The position numbers were made by a program, and so were the translations under genes. DNA of 64,000 nt from Shimia sp039969785. Its GTDB lineage: Bacteria; Pseudomonadota; Alphaproteobacteria; Rhodobacterales; Rhodobacteraceae. A model generated the notes under the pieces. The model did no database searches, had not been told where the DNA came from, and saw nothing but the letters and a program-made list of their open reading frames with translations. Shown in pieces: positions 26,235-34,235 of the stretch (its first letter is position 1; the number at the start of each line of letters is the position of its first letter). The DNA is taken from NCBI RefSeq assembly GCF_039969785.1, contig NZ_JBDVNC010000004.1, forward strand, positions 327,866 to 391,865, written 5' to 3'.

Positions 26235-27605
26235 TTACATCGGGTCAACCTTAGGCCAAAGGCATTCCACAGCAAAGCCCTTGTCTTGCGGCAAAATATG
26301 CAGCTTGGCCCCGTGGCGCGCCGCAATCGCACGCACCAGCGCCAGACCAAGCCCGTGCCCGGTCACGCCGCGCGCCGGTTCGCCACGTGAAAAATGCTCA
26401 AACAACCGCTCTTTCAATTCAACCGGCACGCCCGGCCCGGTGTCCGTGACCCGCATCCGGTGCCGCCCGCCTGCGTGATCCAGCGTCAGCGTCACGCTGT
26501 CCCCCGCCCCGGTGAATTTCATTGCATTGTCCAGCAGATTGGCCACCATCTGCGAAATCAACGCACGATCCCCGACCACCCACAGGTTTGGCGCAATATC
26601 GGCCCCGACCTGCAAATCGCGCTCTTCGCCCAACGGTTCATACAACTCAAACAACTGTTCGCACAGCTCAGACAGGTTGACCGGCGCCAGCCCCGGCAAA
26701 TCGCCGGTTGCAGCTTCGGCCGAGGCAATGTCCAGCAGGGCCTCAAACACCCGGACCGTGTCGTTCAGTTCGCCTTTCAGCCCGGCGACAACCGCGTCTT
26801 GCCCCTGCACCCGGTCCAGCCCCTGGCGGATGCGGTTCAGCGGCGTGCGCAGCTCGTGAGCAATGTTGTCAGACAGACGCGCGGTGGCGTTTTGCAGGGT
26901 CTCGATCCGGTCCAGCATGTCATGCACATGGGTCTCCAGCCGCCCGAATTCATCGTCGCTGCGCGCGCCGGGGATGCGCGCGCCCAGCGTGCCACCGGCC
27001 ACCTGATCCACCACCCGGTTGACCCGGTCAATGCGGGTGATCACAAGGCGGCTGACCAGCCATCCCGCCAGAATGCTGAGCGCCACCATAATGCCCCCTG
27101 CCAGCGCAATGGTCGCCCGCATATCCGCCATCAATGCTTGTTTCTGTGCCAGCGATGTGGCCACAAGGATCGGAAACCCACCGGGCAGCGACCGCGCCAC
27201 GCCCATGAACCGGCCCGACTCACCATTCGGTAGCGTATATTCGAACCATTGCACCGGATCAGCGGTAAATTCTGTTGCGCTTGTATCGACCCCCTTGGGC
27301 CAGTCTGGAATGTTGCCGCCCAGAAATGCGTGCTGTTTGTCCAGCAGCAAAAACACCCGGTCATAGCCAACCTGTGCATGCGCACGAAACTCCATCGCCT
27401 GCCGCAACGCCGGAATGCGACGTTGATCATACAAGGCGGAATACCCGTCCAGATCGGCCTGCAAAGCCTCGACCTGACGCGCATCAAAGGCGCGCGCAAC
27501 CTGTCCGTATTGGAACCACAAACCGCCCAGCGACACCAACACCATCACACCGGCGATCAACACAGTCAAACGCAAACTGGCGGATTTCGCGGCCCGTGTC
27601 GGCAT
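26235..27605 (-). CDS. Sensor histidine kinase
   Basis: This 456-residue transmembrane kinase has an N-terminal membrane helix (about residues 12-32), a periplasmic sensor region of about 130 residues, a second helix near 165-190 and a HAMP domain with RIDRVNRVVDQVAGGTLGARI. The HisKA motif is NIAHELRTPLNR with phospho-acceptor His250. The ATPase domain has LLDNAMKFT (N box), VTDTGPGVP (G1) and GHGLGLALVRAI (G2). The response regulator gene ends three bases before it. The likely stimulus is in the periplasm, where the neighbouring proteases are. It belongs to the PhoR/EnvZ-like class. Confidence 0.95.
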   Translation of the reverse strand: MPTRAAKSASLRLTVLIAGVMVLVSLGGLWFQYGQVARAFDARQVEALQADLDGYSALYDQRRIPALRQAMEFRAHAQVGYDRVFLLLDKQHAFLGGNIPDWPKGVDTSATEFTADPVQWFEYTLPNGESGRFMGVARSLPGGFPILVATSLAQKQALMADMRATIALAGGIMVALSILAGWLVSRLVITRIDRVNRVVDQVAGGTLGARIPGARSDDEFGRLETHVHDMLDRIETLQNATARLSDNIAHELRTPLNRIRQGLDRVQGQDAVVAGLKGELNDTVRVFEALLDIASAEAATGDLPGLAPVNLSELCEQLFELYEPLGEERDLQVGADIAPNLWVVGDRALISQMVANLLDNAMKFTGAGDSVTLTLDHAGGRHRMRVTDTGPGVPVELKERLFEHFSRGEPARGVTGHGLGLALVRAIAARHGAKLHILPQDKGFAVECLWPKVDPM

Positions 27606-27608
27606 CAG

Positions 27609-28310
27609 TCAGGCCGCCTCTGGCGCAACTGGCGAAAATACATAGCCTTCGCCCCGCGCCGTGTGAATATAGGTCACGCCGGTATCCGCCTCCAGCTTGC
27701 GGCGCAACCGGCTGATATGCACGTCCACCACATTGGTGCCCGGATCGAAATGCAGGTTCCAGACCTCGGACAATAACTGCATGCGCGTCACCGATTCGCC
27801 CGCGTTCCGGGCAAAGAACGTCAGCAGGTCGAACTCTTTGGGTGTCACTTTTATGTGGGTCAGCTGGTAATGCACCGTGCGCGCCTTGAGCCGGATTTCC
27901 AGATCGCCAAATACCAACAGATCATTGTCGCTGGTCTGCATCCGGGCGCGGCGTAACAAGGCCTGCACCCGCGCGCGCAGCTCGTCCGCGTCAAACGGCT
28001 TGGCCAGATAATCATCCGCGCCGCGTTCCAGCCCTTCGATCTTGTTGGCGGCCCGGCCCAGCGCACTGACCACCAGCACCAGCGCATTGGACCCCGCACC
28101 GCGCAGCTTGGCAATCGCGTCGATCCCGTCACCACCGGGCAACATCCGATCCACAATGATCAGTTCAAAAACGCCCCCCGTCGCCGCCGCCAGCCCCGTG
28201 TCATACGTGTCTTCGATCTGCGTGTGACACCCCAGACCTTGCGCGACCTCTGCAATGGTTTCGGCGCTGACGGGATCGTCTTCGATAATCAGAACTGGGG
28301 GTTTGGTCAT
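27609..28310 (-). CDS. OmpR-family response regulator
   Basis: This 233-residue protein has a receiver domain with the acidic pair in LIIEDDP, phospho-acceptor Asp54 in IIVDRMLPGG, a Ser/Thr switch in VVSALG and Lys in DDYLAKPFD. The C-terminal winged helix (TPKEFDLLTFFARN, then VVDVHISRLRRKLE) is of OmpR type. ATG 28310 is chosen because AAAGGA precedes it. It is co-transcribed with the kinase and placed between the HtrA and patatin genes. It is the best candidate for binding the repeated 19-bp element of this region, though that is not shown. Confidence 0.95.
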   Translation of the reverse strand: MTKPPVLIIEDDPVSAETIAEVAQGLGCHTQIEDTYDTGLAAATGGVFELIIVDRMLPGGDGIDAIAKLRGAGSNALVLVVSALGRAANKIEGLERGADDYLAKPFDADELRARVQALLRRARMQTSDNDLLVFGDLEIRLKARTVHYQLTHIKVTPKEFDLLTFFARNAGESVTRMQLLSEVWNLHFDPGTNVVDVHISRLRRKLEADTGVTYIHTARGEGYVFSPVAPEAA

Positions 28311-28332
28311 TGTAAAATTCCTTTCGCCAAGT

Positions 28333-29628
28333 TCAAAAGAGTACAACCGTTTCGTCAAGCACATTCGCACCGGACACAGGCCGCATCCGTCCGGGACGTG
28401 CCCAGGGGTCCAGAATTATGTGCTTGGTTGACCCGTCTGACATCTCAAGCAACAACAAAACCGGGCCAGTGATGCGAAAGCTCTCAAACACACCGTCGCC
28501 AACTGCAATACCGTTGACCGCCAGAATGCGGTCGCCGACCTGCAAGCCTTCATAATGCGCAAGGCTCTGCCCGGTCACCGACAGGATCACCCCGTCCATG
28601 CCAATCTGCATGCCGGTCTCCTCAAACCGGTATTCCTGACGGCGTGCCGGCTCGCCGCTTTGCGCCGCGCTGGTCGGGGTTTGGTCCCCTTTTGTCACTG
28701 TCACTTCGCGTGTGTTATCGCCCCGCTCCAGCACAACAACAAAACCGTCCTGCCCGGCCACGGCCTCAAGCGCAAAGGCCAGATCGCCAATCCGCTCTAA
28801 CGGCTGCCCGCCCAGAGCGCGCAAGATATCGCCCGGTTGCACTCCGGCGCGCGCAGCCGCGCCGCCAGCGGCCACTGAATCCACCAACACACCGTCGCGC
28901 CGGTCCAAGCCCATTGCGGCGGCAATTTTTGGATTGATCGGACGCGTGCGCAAACCCAGTCGGGGCAAGTCCGTCGCCCCACCCTGTTCCAATCGCTGCA
29001 CCATCTCGATCAGCAACCCGGTCGGGATCGCATAGGCAATACCGATAAAGCTGCGAAACCCGTCCGCGATCTGGCTGTTCATGCCCACAAGCCGCCCGTG
29101 TTCATCCACCAGCGCACCGCCCGAGCTGCCCGGATTGACAGCTGCGTCATGCTGAACCATGCGCACCGGCACATTGGCCTCAATCTGGCGTTCCAACGCC
29201 GACACAATGCCCCGGCTCAGCGAAAACTCGGCCTCATAAGGCGCGCCAATTGCGTATACGACCTGTCCCAGCACCACGCCCTGCCCCTCTGCCGGGCGCA
29301 GATACGCGTCAGACCGCGACACGCGCAGCACCGCGATATCGCGCACAGTATCGCGCGCAATCACCGTCGCAATCTCGCGGCTGCCATCCGCGCCGACGAT
29401 CAGAACCGTGTCAGACGACCCCACCACATGCGCGTTCGTGATCGCCAGATCAGCGCGCAGAAACCGAAAGCCCGACCCCAGCAACCGCTCTTCAAGATCG
29501 TCAGAGCGCACCACAAAACTCGCCTCGACCGCCAGCCGCAAACCGGTGGCCGCCTGCGCCAGCTGGGGTGCCATAAACAGCCACAGCGGCAGGACCAAGA
29601 TCAGAACAAAACGGGGCAGAATGCGCAT
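28333..29628 (-). CDS. HtrA/Deg-type serine protease with PDZ domains
   Basis: This exported protein of 431 residues has a signal peptide (to about residue 26). The trypsin-like domain contains ITNAHVVG with His67, an RDIAVLRV aspartate and NPGSSGGALVD with Ser169. A first PDZ domain (about 240-320, VAAGGAAARAGVQPGDILRA) follows, and a second PDZ-like segment (about 335-400, HYEGLQVGDRILAVNGI). DegP/DegS relatives act in the periplasm on misfolded or regulatory substrates. It is the first gene of the leftward block and is divergent from PPC-like protein 2. Its start lies 65 bases from repeated element copy C. Confidence 0.9.
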   Translation of the reverse strand: MRILPRFVLILVLPLWLFMAPQLAQAATGLRLAVEASFVVRSDDLEERLLGSGFRFLRADLAITNAHVVGSSDTVLIVGADGSREIATVIARDTVRDIAVLRVSRSDAYLRPAEGQGVVLGQVVYAIGAPYEAEFSLSRGIVSALERQIEANVPVRMVQHDAAVNPGSSGGALVDEHGRLVGMNSQIADGFRSFIGIAYAIPTGLLIEMVQRLEQGGATDLPRLGLRTRPINPKIAAAMGLDRRDGVLVDSVAAGGAAARAGVQPGDILRALGGQPLERIGDLAFALEAVAGQDGFVVVLERGDNTREVTVTKGDQTPTSAAQSGEPARRQEYRFEETGMQIGMDGVILSVTGQSLAHYEGLQVGDRILAVNGIAVGDGVFESFRITGPVLLLLEMSDGSTKHIILDPWARPGRMRPVSGANVLDETVVLF

Positions 29629-29693
29629 GTCGGACTCCTCATGAAACCAGTGTCAAAACCTGCCACCACCCTAGCGAGCGCGCCCGGACAAGG

Positions 29694-29712
29694 CTCATGA
29701 CAAATACGGTTA
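29694..29712 (-). promoter_or_regulatory. Shared 19-bp element, copy C (between the divergent protease operons)
   Basis: On the minus strand this reads TAACCGTATTTGTCATGAG, matching copy A at 16 of 19 positions with an unbroken 14-base core ACCGTATTTGTCAT. It lies 65 bases from the HtrA start and 100 from the PPC-like protein 2 start, so it could control both directions. Confidence 0.5.
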
Positions 29713-29812
29713 GATTTGGCGAAGATGCAGAATTCCGTTGCTCCACGGGAACATGCCTCCTTAGATTAAGGACAAGTTGATTGCACCGAGCACCGTTTTT
29801 CAGGAGAGTTTC

Positions 29813-30460
29813 ATGACCTTCAAAGCCATTTGCACTGCCGCACTTGTGTTGGCAACCGGCATCACGGCGCAGGGGCTGGCCCATGCACAGACATCAGCGC
29901 AGCCAAGCCCGATCAGCGCGTTGCGCCTCTCTGCCGAGCTTTTCGCCATGGGACAAACCCAACAGGATCCCCTGCTTGTTCTTACCGCCGCCAAGCTGCG
30001 CAAGTCTGTGTCCTTGTCGCCCACAGACCGCGCGCCCACCGGCGGGCAGGTCGAGACGGGAACAACTCTGGAATGGCAAACCATGCTGGAGACAGCCGCC
30101 GCGCTGGCCGCCGCCGATGACGCACTTTTGGGGCTGATCGAAGATGTGCGGTTTGAGACCTCCAAAGGGGTTTCGGACGGCCCGGTTTACAGCGTTGCAA
30201 TCATCGGCGCAGGCGGAACAGACGAATATGAATCGCTGCCCTTTACCGGTGGTGATTATGCCGAGATTTACGTTGAGGGCAAAGGCAACACCGACCTGAA
30301 CCTTTATGTTTATGATGCTCAGGGAAGGTTGGTCTGTTCAGACACAGACATCAGCGACATCGCCTATTGCGGCTGGCGTCCGGCCACCACCAGCGGCTTT
30401 CGCATCGAAGTGCGCAACAAAGGCGATGCCAACAACCAATATGCGTTAATCACAAACTAA
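29813..30460 (+). CDS. Exported PPC-like beta-sandwich protein, paralogue 2
   Basis: This secreted protein of 215 residues has a signal peptide ending near AHAQTS, a helical N-terminal half (LRLSAELFAMGQTQQDPLLV) and a C-terminal PPC-like beta domain (DLNLYVYDAQGRLVCSD, YCGWRPATTSGFRIEV, ending YALITN). It is homologous over its length to the protein at 15713-16417. The ATG at 29813 follows CAGGAGAG. The caspase 2 gene begins 11 bases after its stop, so it is the first gene of the PPC-caspase-CHAT-helical protein operon. PPC domains are often found attached to secreted peptidases; here it is a separate chain, perhaps a carrier, chaperone or inhibitor of the caspase (inference). Confidence 0.75.
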   Translation: MTFKAICTAALVLATGITAQGLAHAQTSAQPSPISALRLSAELFAMGQTQQDPLLVLTAAKLRKSVSLSPTDRAPTGGQVETGTTLEWQTMLETAAALAAADDALLGLIEDVRFETSKGVSDGPVYSVAIIGAGGTDEYESLPFTGGDYAEIYVEGKGNTDLNLYVYDAQGRLVCSDTDISDIAYCGWRPATTSGFRIEVRNKGDANNQYALITN

Positions 30461-30471
30461 GGAGGATGGTC

Positions 30472-32574
30472 ATGTCCCTGTTTCGCACAACATTCCTTGC
30501 CAGCGCCACCGCCGCGCTTTTGGCGCTGCCCGCGCTGGCGCGTGACAACCACGCCATCCTGATCGGCGCTTCGACCTATACCAATCTGGAAGAACGCTTT
30601 TGGCTGCGTGGTCCCGCCAACGATATCGATCTGGTGCAACGGTTCCTGACGACCTCGCCCAGCGCGCCATTTTTGCCGGACAATATCACCGTGCTGGCCG
30701 ATGGGGTCGAAAACGCCGCCGCGCCCACGCTGGCCGCAATTCGTCAGGCCTTTGCCGATCTTGAGGCCCGCGTTCAGGACGGCGATTTTGTCTATCTGCA
30801 CTTCTCCGGTCACGGCTCCCAAGCGCCCGCTACGGACCCGGACAGCGAACTTGACGGGCTGGACGAACTGTTCCTGCCGGTCGACATTGGCCCTTGGAAT
30901 GACAGCGTCGGCACGGTTGAAAACGCGCTGGTTGATGACGAGATTGGCCGCATGATCGACGGGCTGCGCGCCAAGGGCGCCACTGTCTGGGCGGTGTTTG
31001 ACAGTTGCCATTCCGGTACCGCCACCCGCGCTGCGCCCACCGGAGATGACGAAGTGCGCTTGCGCAAGCTCGACCCGTCCGCACTGGGCATTCCTGACCA
31101 CATACTGGCCGACGCCGAAAGCACCTCGCGCGCGCTGCCCGATCCACGCGCCCGCGCCCAAAGCCCGGTTCCGGGCACGGATGAGGGCGGTTTTGTTGCC
31201 TTTTTCGCCGCGCAAACCAACGAAACCACCCCGGAAAAACGCCTGCCCAAAGGCAAAAAAGGCCGTCGCTCGCAGGGCGTCTTTACCTTTGTGCTGTTTG
31301 AAACCCTCGCTCAGAATCCCGGCATCACCTATCGCCAGCTGGGCCAGGAGGTACTGCGCCGGTATTCCGTGAAAAACATGGCCCGCTCGACCCCGATGTT
31401 CGAAGGCGATCTGGACACAGTGGTGTTCTCTGGCGAACCGGTCGCCCCCGTCACTCAATGGCCCGCCGGGATTGGCGACGGCATTGTCACCGTGCCCGCA
31501 GGCGCGCTGCACAACTTGACCGAAGGCGCTGAGCTGGCCCTGTTCGCGGCCGCCAGCGACGACGACGACGCGGTATTGGGCTATTTCCGGGTCGACTATG
31601 CCGACACGTTTTCAGCCGAGGTTGTGCCCATCGCCGCCAACGGCAAAGAGGCGATGGCCATGAACGACATCCCCAAAGGTGCCTACCTGCGCAAACAGGG
31701 CGAAAGCCTCGATTTCTCGCTCACCGTGGCCCTGCCTGAATCCGGCACTACAGACCAGTCTGCCGCGCTGGCTCAGGCGCTGGATATGATCCGCGACGAT
31801 AGCGAGATGAACAGCCGCATCAACTTTGTCCCCGCCGGAGAAGACGCTGACATCCGCATGGCATTCCTGCCCGACAGCCCCCGCCCCGGCGCAGTTTGGC
31901 TGCTGCCCTCCACTGGCCTGTTTGATCCACAACACCCGGAACAAACCCCCTCAGTCGGCGTCGATGACAAATCCCCCGAGGACCTCGCGCTCACCTTGGA
32001 AGATACGCTGACCCACATGTCACGCGCGCTGAACCTGCTGAAAATCGGCGCGGGGTATGGCGTGTCCGATCTGGATGTCGATGTTGAACTGCGCACCCGC
32101 AACAAGCGCAACAAAAAAATGCGCGCGCTTGATACCGTGGCGGTGCCCAAGCTGATCCCCGGTGACGAAGTGCATATTCTCGCGCAGAACAACACCGATC
32201 AGCCGGTGGATGTGAACGTGCTGTACGTGGGCAGCGACTATTCCGTCAGTCACTTTTTCTCGGGGCGCATGCAACCCGGCGACAGCCTGAAAAAGGGTCT
32301 GTTGCGCATCACTGATACGGCCTTTGGCCGCGACCGCGTGATCATGGTGATCACCCCGGCGAAACCGCAATCCGTGGTCGAAAACCTTGCCTTTATGGAG
32401 CAGGACGAACTTGAAACCACACGTGGCGAGGCCCCCTCCAGCCTTGCCTCGGCCTTTATGCAGGCCGGATTTGGCAGCGTCACCCGGGGCGCCATCGCGC
32501 TGGACGACGAAACCGACGGCCCCGGCGGGCAAGTGTTGCAATTTGAAATCGACGCTGTTCCGGCGGGTGGGTAA
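30472..32574 (+). CDS. Exported caspase-like peptidase 2 (C14)
   Basis: This secreted protein of 700 residues has a signal peptide (about 1-22, LPALARDNHA) and a clan CD caspase-like domain: AILIGASTYTNL, LHFSGHGSQAP with His114, and WAVFDSCHSGTATR with Cys179. The dyad is intact. The region after residue 330 has no assigned catalytic domain but contains a DUF4384-like segment (DVNVLYVGSDYSVSHFF), also seen in caspase 1. ATG 30472 follows GGAGG at 30461-30465 with good spacing; an ATG at 30466 is too close to it. Overall it is a diverged paralogue of caspase 1. The CHAT gene follows two bases later. Confidence 0.9.
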   Translation: MSLFRTTFLASATAALLALPALARDNHAILIGASTYTNLEERFWLRGPANDIDLVQRFLTTSPSAPFLPDNITVLADGVENAAAPTLAAIRQAFADLEARVQDGDFVYLHFSGHGSQAPATDPDSELDGLDELFLPVDIGPWNDSVGTVENALVDDEIGRMIDGLRAKGATVWAVFDSCHSGTATRAAPTGDDEVRLRKLDPSALGIPDHILADAESTSRALPDPRARAQSPVPGTDEGGFVAFFAAQTNETTPEKRLPKGKKGRRSQGVFTFVLFETLAQNPGITYRQLGQEVLRRYSVKNMARSTPMFEGDLDTVVFSGEPVAPVTQWPAGIGDGIVTVPAGALHNLTEGAELALFAAASDDDDAVLGYFRVDYADTFSAEVVPIAANGKEAMAMNDIPKGAYLRKQGESLDFSLTVALPESGTTDQSAALAQALDMIRDDSEMNSRINFVPAGEDADIRMAFLPDSPRPGAVWLLPSTGLFDPQHPEQTPSVGVDDKSPEDLALTLEDTLTHMSRALNLLKIGAGYGVSDLDVDVELRTRNKRNKKMRALDTVAVPKLIPGDEVHILAQNNTDQPVDVNVLYVGSDYSVSHFFSGRMQPGDSLKKGLLRITDTAFGRDRVIMVITPAKPQSVVENLAFMEQDELETTRGEAPSSLASAFMQAGFGSVTRGAIALDDETDGPGGQVLQFEIDAVPAGG

Positions 32575-32576
32575 TC

Positions 32577-34235
32577 ATGCTGTGCCGTCTGGTGCTGTAT
32601 CTGGCCACGATGGTCACGCTCGGCGGATTGGCCTGCCAAACCGAGGCCGCGCCGCGCGCTGTGCAACCAACGCTTCTGGACGAAGCGTTTCAGGCGGCGC
32701 AATGGGGGTTCCTTTCCTCTGCGGGCAGCGCGCTGCACCAGACCAGCCAACGCCTTGCGGCTGGCGACGACGCGCTCGCCAAAGCGTTGCAACAGCGTCA
32801 GGTTCTGGCCGATCAGGTCGAAACCGCCGAGGCCGCGCTGGCCCGGCTGGGCACCGATGATGCGGGCAATGCACGCGCCGAATTCACCCGTCTGGCCGGA
32901 GACATCACCCAGCTGAACACCCGAGTCGCGGCGCTTGATGCAGACATCTCTCGGGACTTTCCTGACTTTGACCAAAAAGCCCGACCGCGCCCGCTGTCTG
33001 TGCCGGATGTACAAAGCCACCTTGAGCCAGACGAGGCGCTTTTGTTTGTCTATTCTGGCGAACGACGCAGCTTTATCTGGCTGGTCACACCCGAACTGGC
33101 CACATGGCACCGCCTGTCGCTGGGCACACCCGAACTGAGCGATTCTGTGGCGGCCATCCGTCAGTCGCTTCAGGCAGGCGCAACCCTGCGCGGCGCCGAA
33201 GCGATGGATGACGACTTTTCCGCAGAGGCAATCCCGGCTTTTGACCGGGTCAATGCGTGGCTGCTTTATGCCGAACTGATCTTTCCGATTGAGCCCTATC
33301 TTGCTGATATCAAACACATATACACAGTTGTGGACGGCCCGCTCAGCGGCCTGCCCCTGAGCCTGCTGGTCACGGATATTCAGATCAAAGGTGAAGACAA
33401 TGACCCCGAGGCGTTGCGCAACACCGGGTGGCTGTTTCAGCGTCACGCGCTGACCACTTTGCCCTCTGTAGAAAGCCTCGCACTTGTCACCCGCGCCGCA
33501 CCTGCGCCCGGCGCTGATCAACTGGCGTTTCTGGGTTTTGGTGACCCGGTGTTTTCCGGCGCAGTCTCCAACACGTCTGACGGTCAGTTCTTTCGCTCCG
33601 GCGGCGCCGATCTGGACAGCATCCGCGCGTTGGCGCCCCTGCCTAACACAAGGCGCGAGATAAACCGGCTGGCTGACGTACTGGGACGCGACCGCAGCGC
33701 CATCCACCTTGGTGCAGACGCGTCCGAACATGCGGTGCGCGCCGCACCGATGAACCGCGCTGATGTGATTGCTTTTGCCACCCACGGGCTGCTGTCGGGT
33801 GAATTGCGCGGGCTCGCGGAACCGGCGTTGGTGCTGACCCCGCCTGACAAAATTGAACCGGGCAATGACGGCCTGTTGACCAGTTCCGAGATTGCCAGCA
33901 TGTCTTTTACTGCTGATTGGGTGGTGCTGTCGGCCTGCAACACTGCCGGCAGCGATGGCCGCCCCGACGCCGAAGGCCTGTCCGGGCTGGCGCGTGCCTT
34001 TCTGCTGGCAGGCGCGCGGTCGCTCCTGGTGTCGCACTGGCCGGTGCGCGACGATGCCGCCGCCCGGCTGACCACCGACACATTCACCGCGCTCAGCGCC
34101 GCCCCCGGCACGCGCCGAAAATCCGAGGCCCTGCAACAGGCCATGCAGACCCTGATGCAGGATGAAAGCGACCCCAGCCTGGCCCACCCCGCCGCGTGGG
34201 CCCCTTTTGTCGTTGTCGGACATGGGGGGTATTGA
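32577..34235 (+). CDS. Exported CHAT-domain peptidase
   Basis: This 552-residue protein has an N-terminal hydrophobic signal (about 1-25) and a helical region (about 30-140, Ala/Gln/Leu-rich, possibly coiled). The C-terminal CHAT (caspase HetF associated with TPRs) domain carries the His/Cys dyad: VIAFATHGLLSG with His403 and VVLSACNTAG with Cys454. Typical flanks are PLPNTRREINRLADVLG, LARAFLLAGARSLLVSHWPV and the final HPAAWAPFVVVG. CHAT enzymes are clan CD peptidases, and cytoplasmic TPR-CHAT proteins act with type III-E CRISPR effectors. This one appears exported. Its stop overlaps the start of the next gene by one base. Confidence 0.92.
   Translation: MLCRLVLYLATMVTLGGLACQTEAAPRAVQPTLLDEAFQAAQWGFLSSAGSALHQTSQRLAAGDDALAKALQQRQVLADQVETAEAALARLGTDDAGNARAEFTRLAGDITQLNTRVAALDADISRDFPDFDQKARPRPLSVPDVQSHLEPDEALLFVYSGERRSFIWLVTPELATWHRLSLGTPELSDSVAAIRQSLQAGATLRGAEAMDDDFSAEAIPAFDRVNAWLLYAELIFPIEPYLADIKHIYTVVDGPLSGLPLSLLVTDIQIKGEDNDPEALRNTGWLFQRHALTTLPSVESLALVTRAAPAPGADQLAFLGFGDPVFSGAVSNTSDGQFFRSGGADLDSIRALAPLPNTRREINRLADVLGRDRSAIHLGADASEHAVRAAPMNRADVIAFATHGLLSGELRGLAEPALVLTPPDKIEPGNDGLLTSSEIASMSFTADWVVLSACNTAGSDGRPDAEGLSGLARAFLLAGARSLLVSHWPVRDDAAARLTTDTFTALSAAPGTRRKSEALQQAMQTLMQDESDPSLAHPAAWAPFVVVGHGGY

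Noticed and set aside
26394..27233. Forward frame of 279 residues over the histidine kinase
   Set aside because: Antisense shadow; Gln/Arg/His-rich product without family resemblance.
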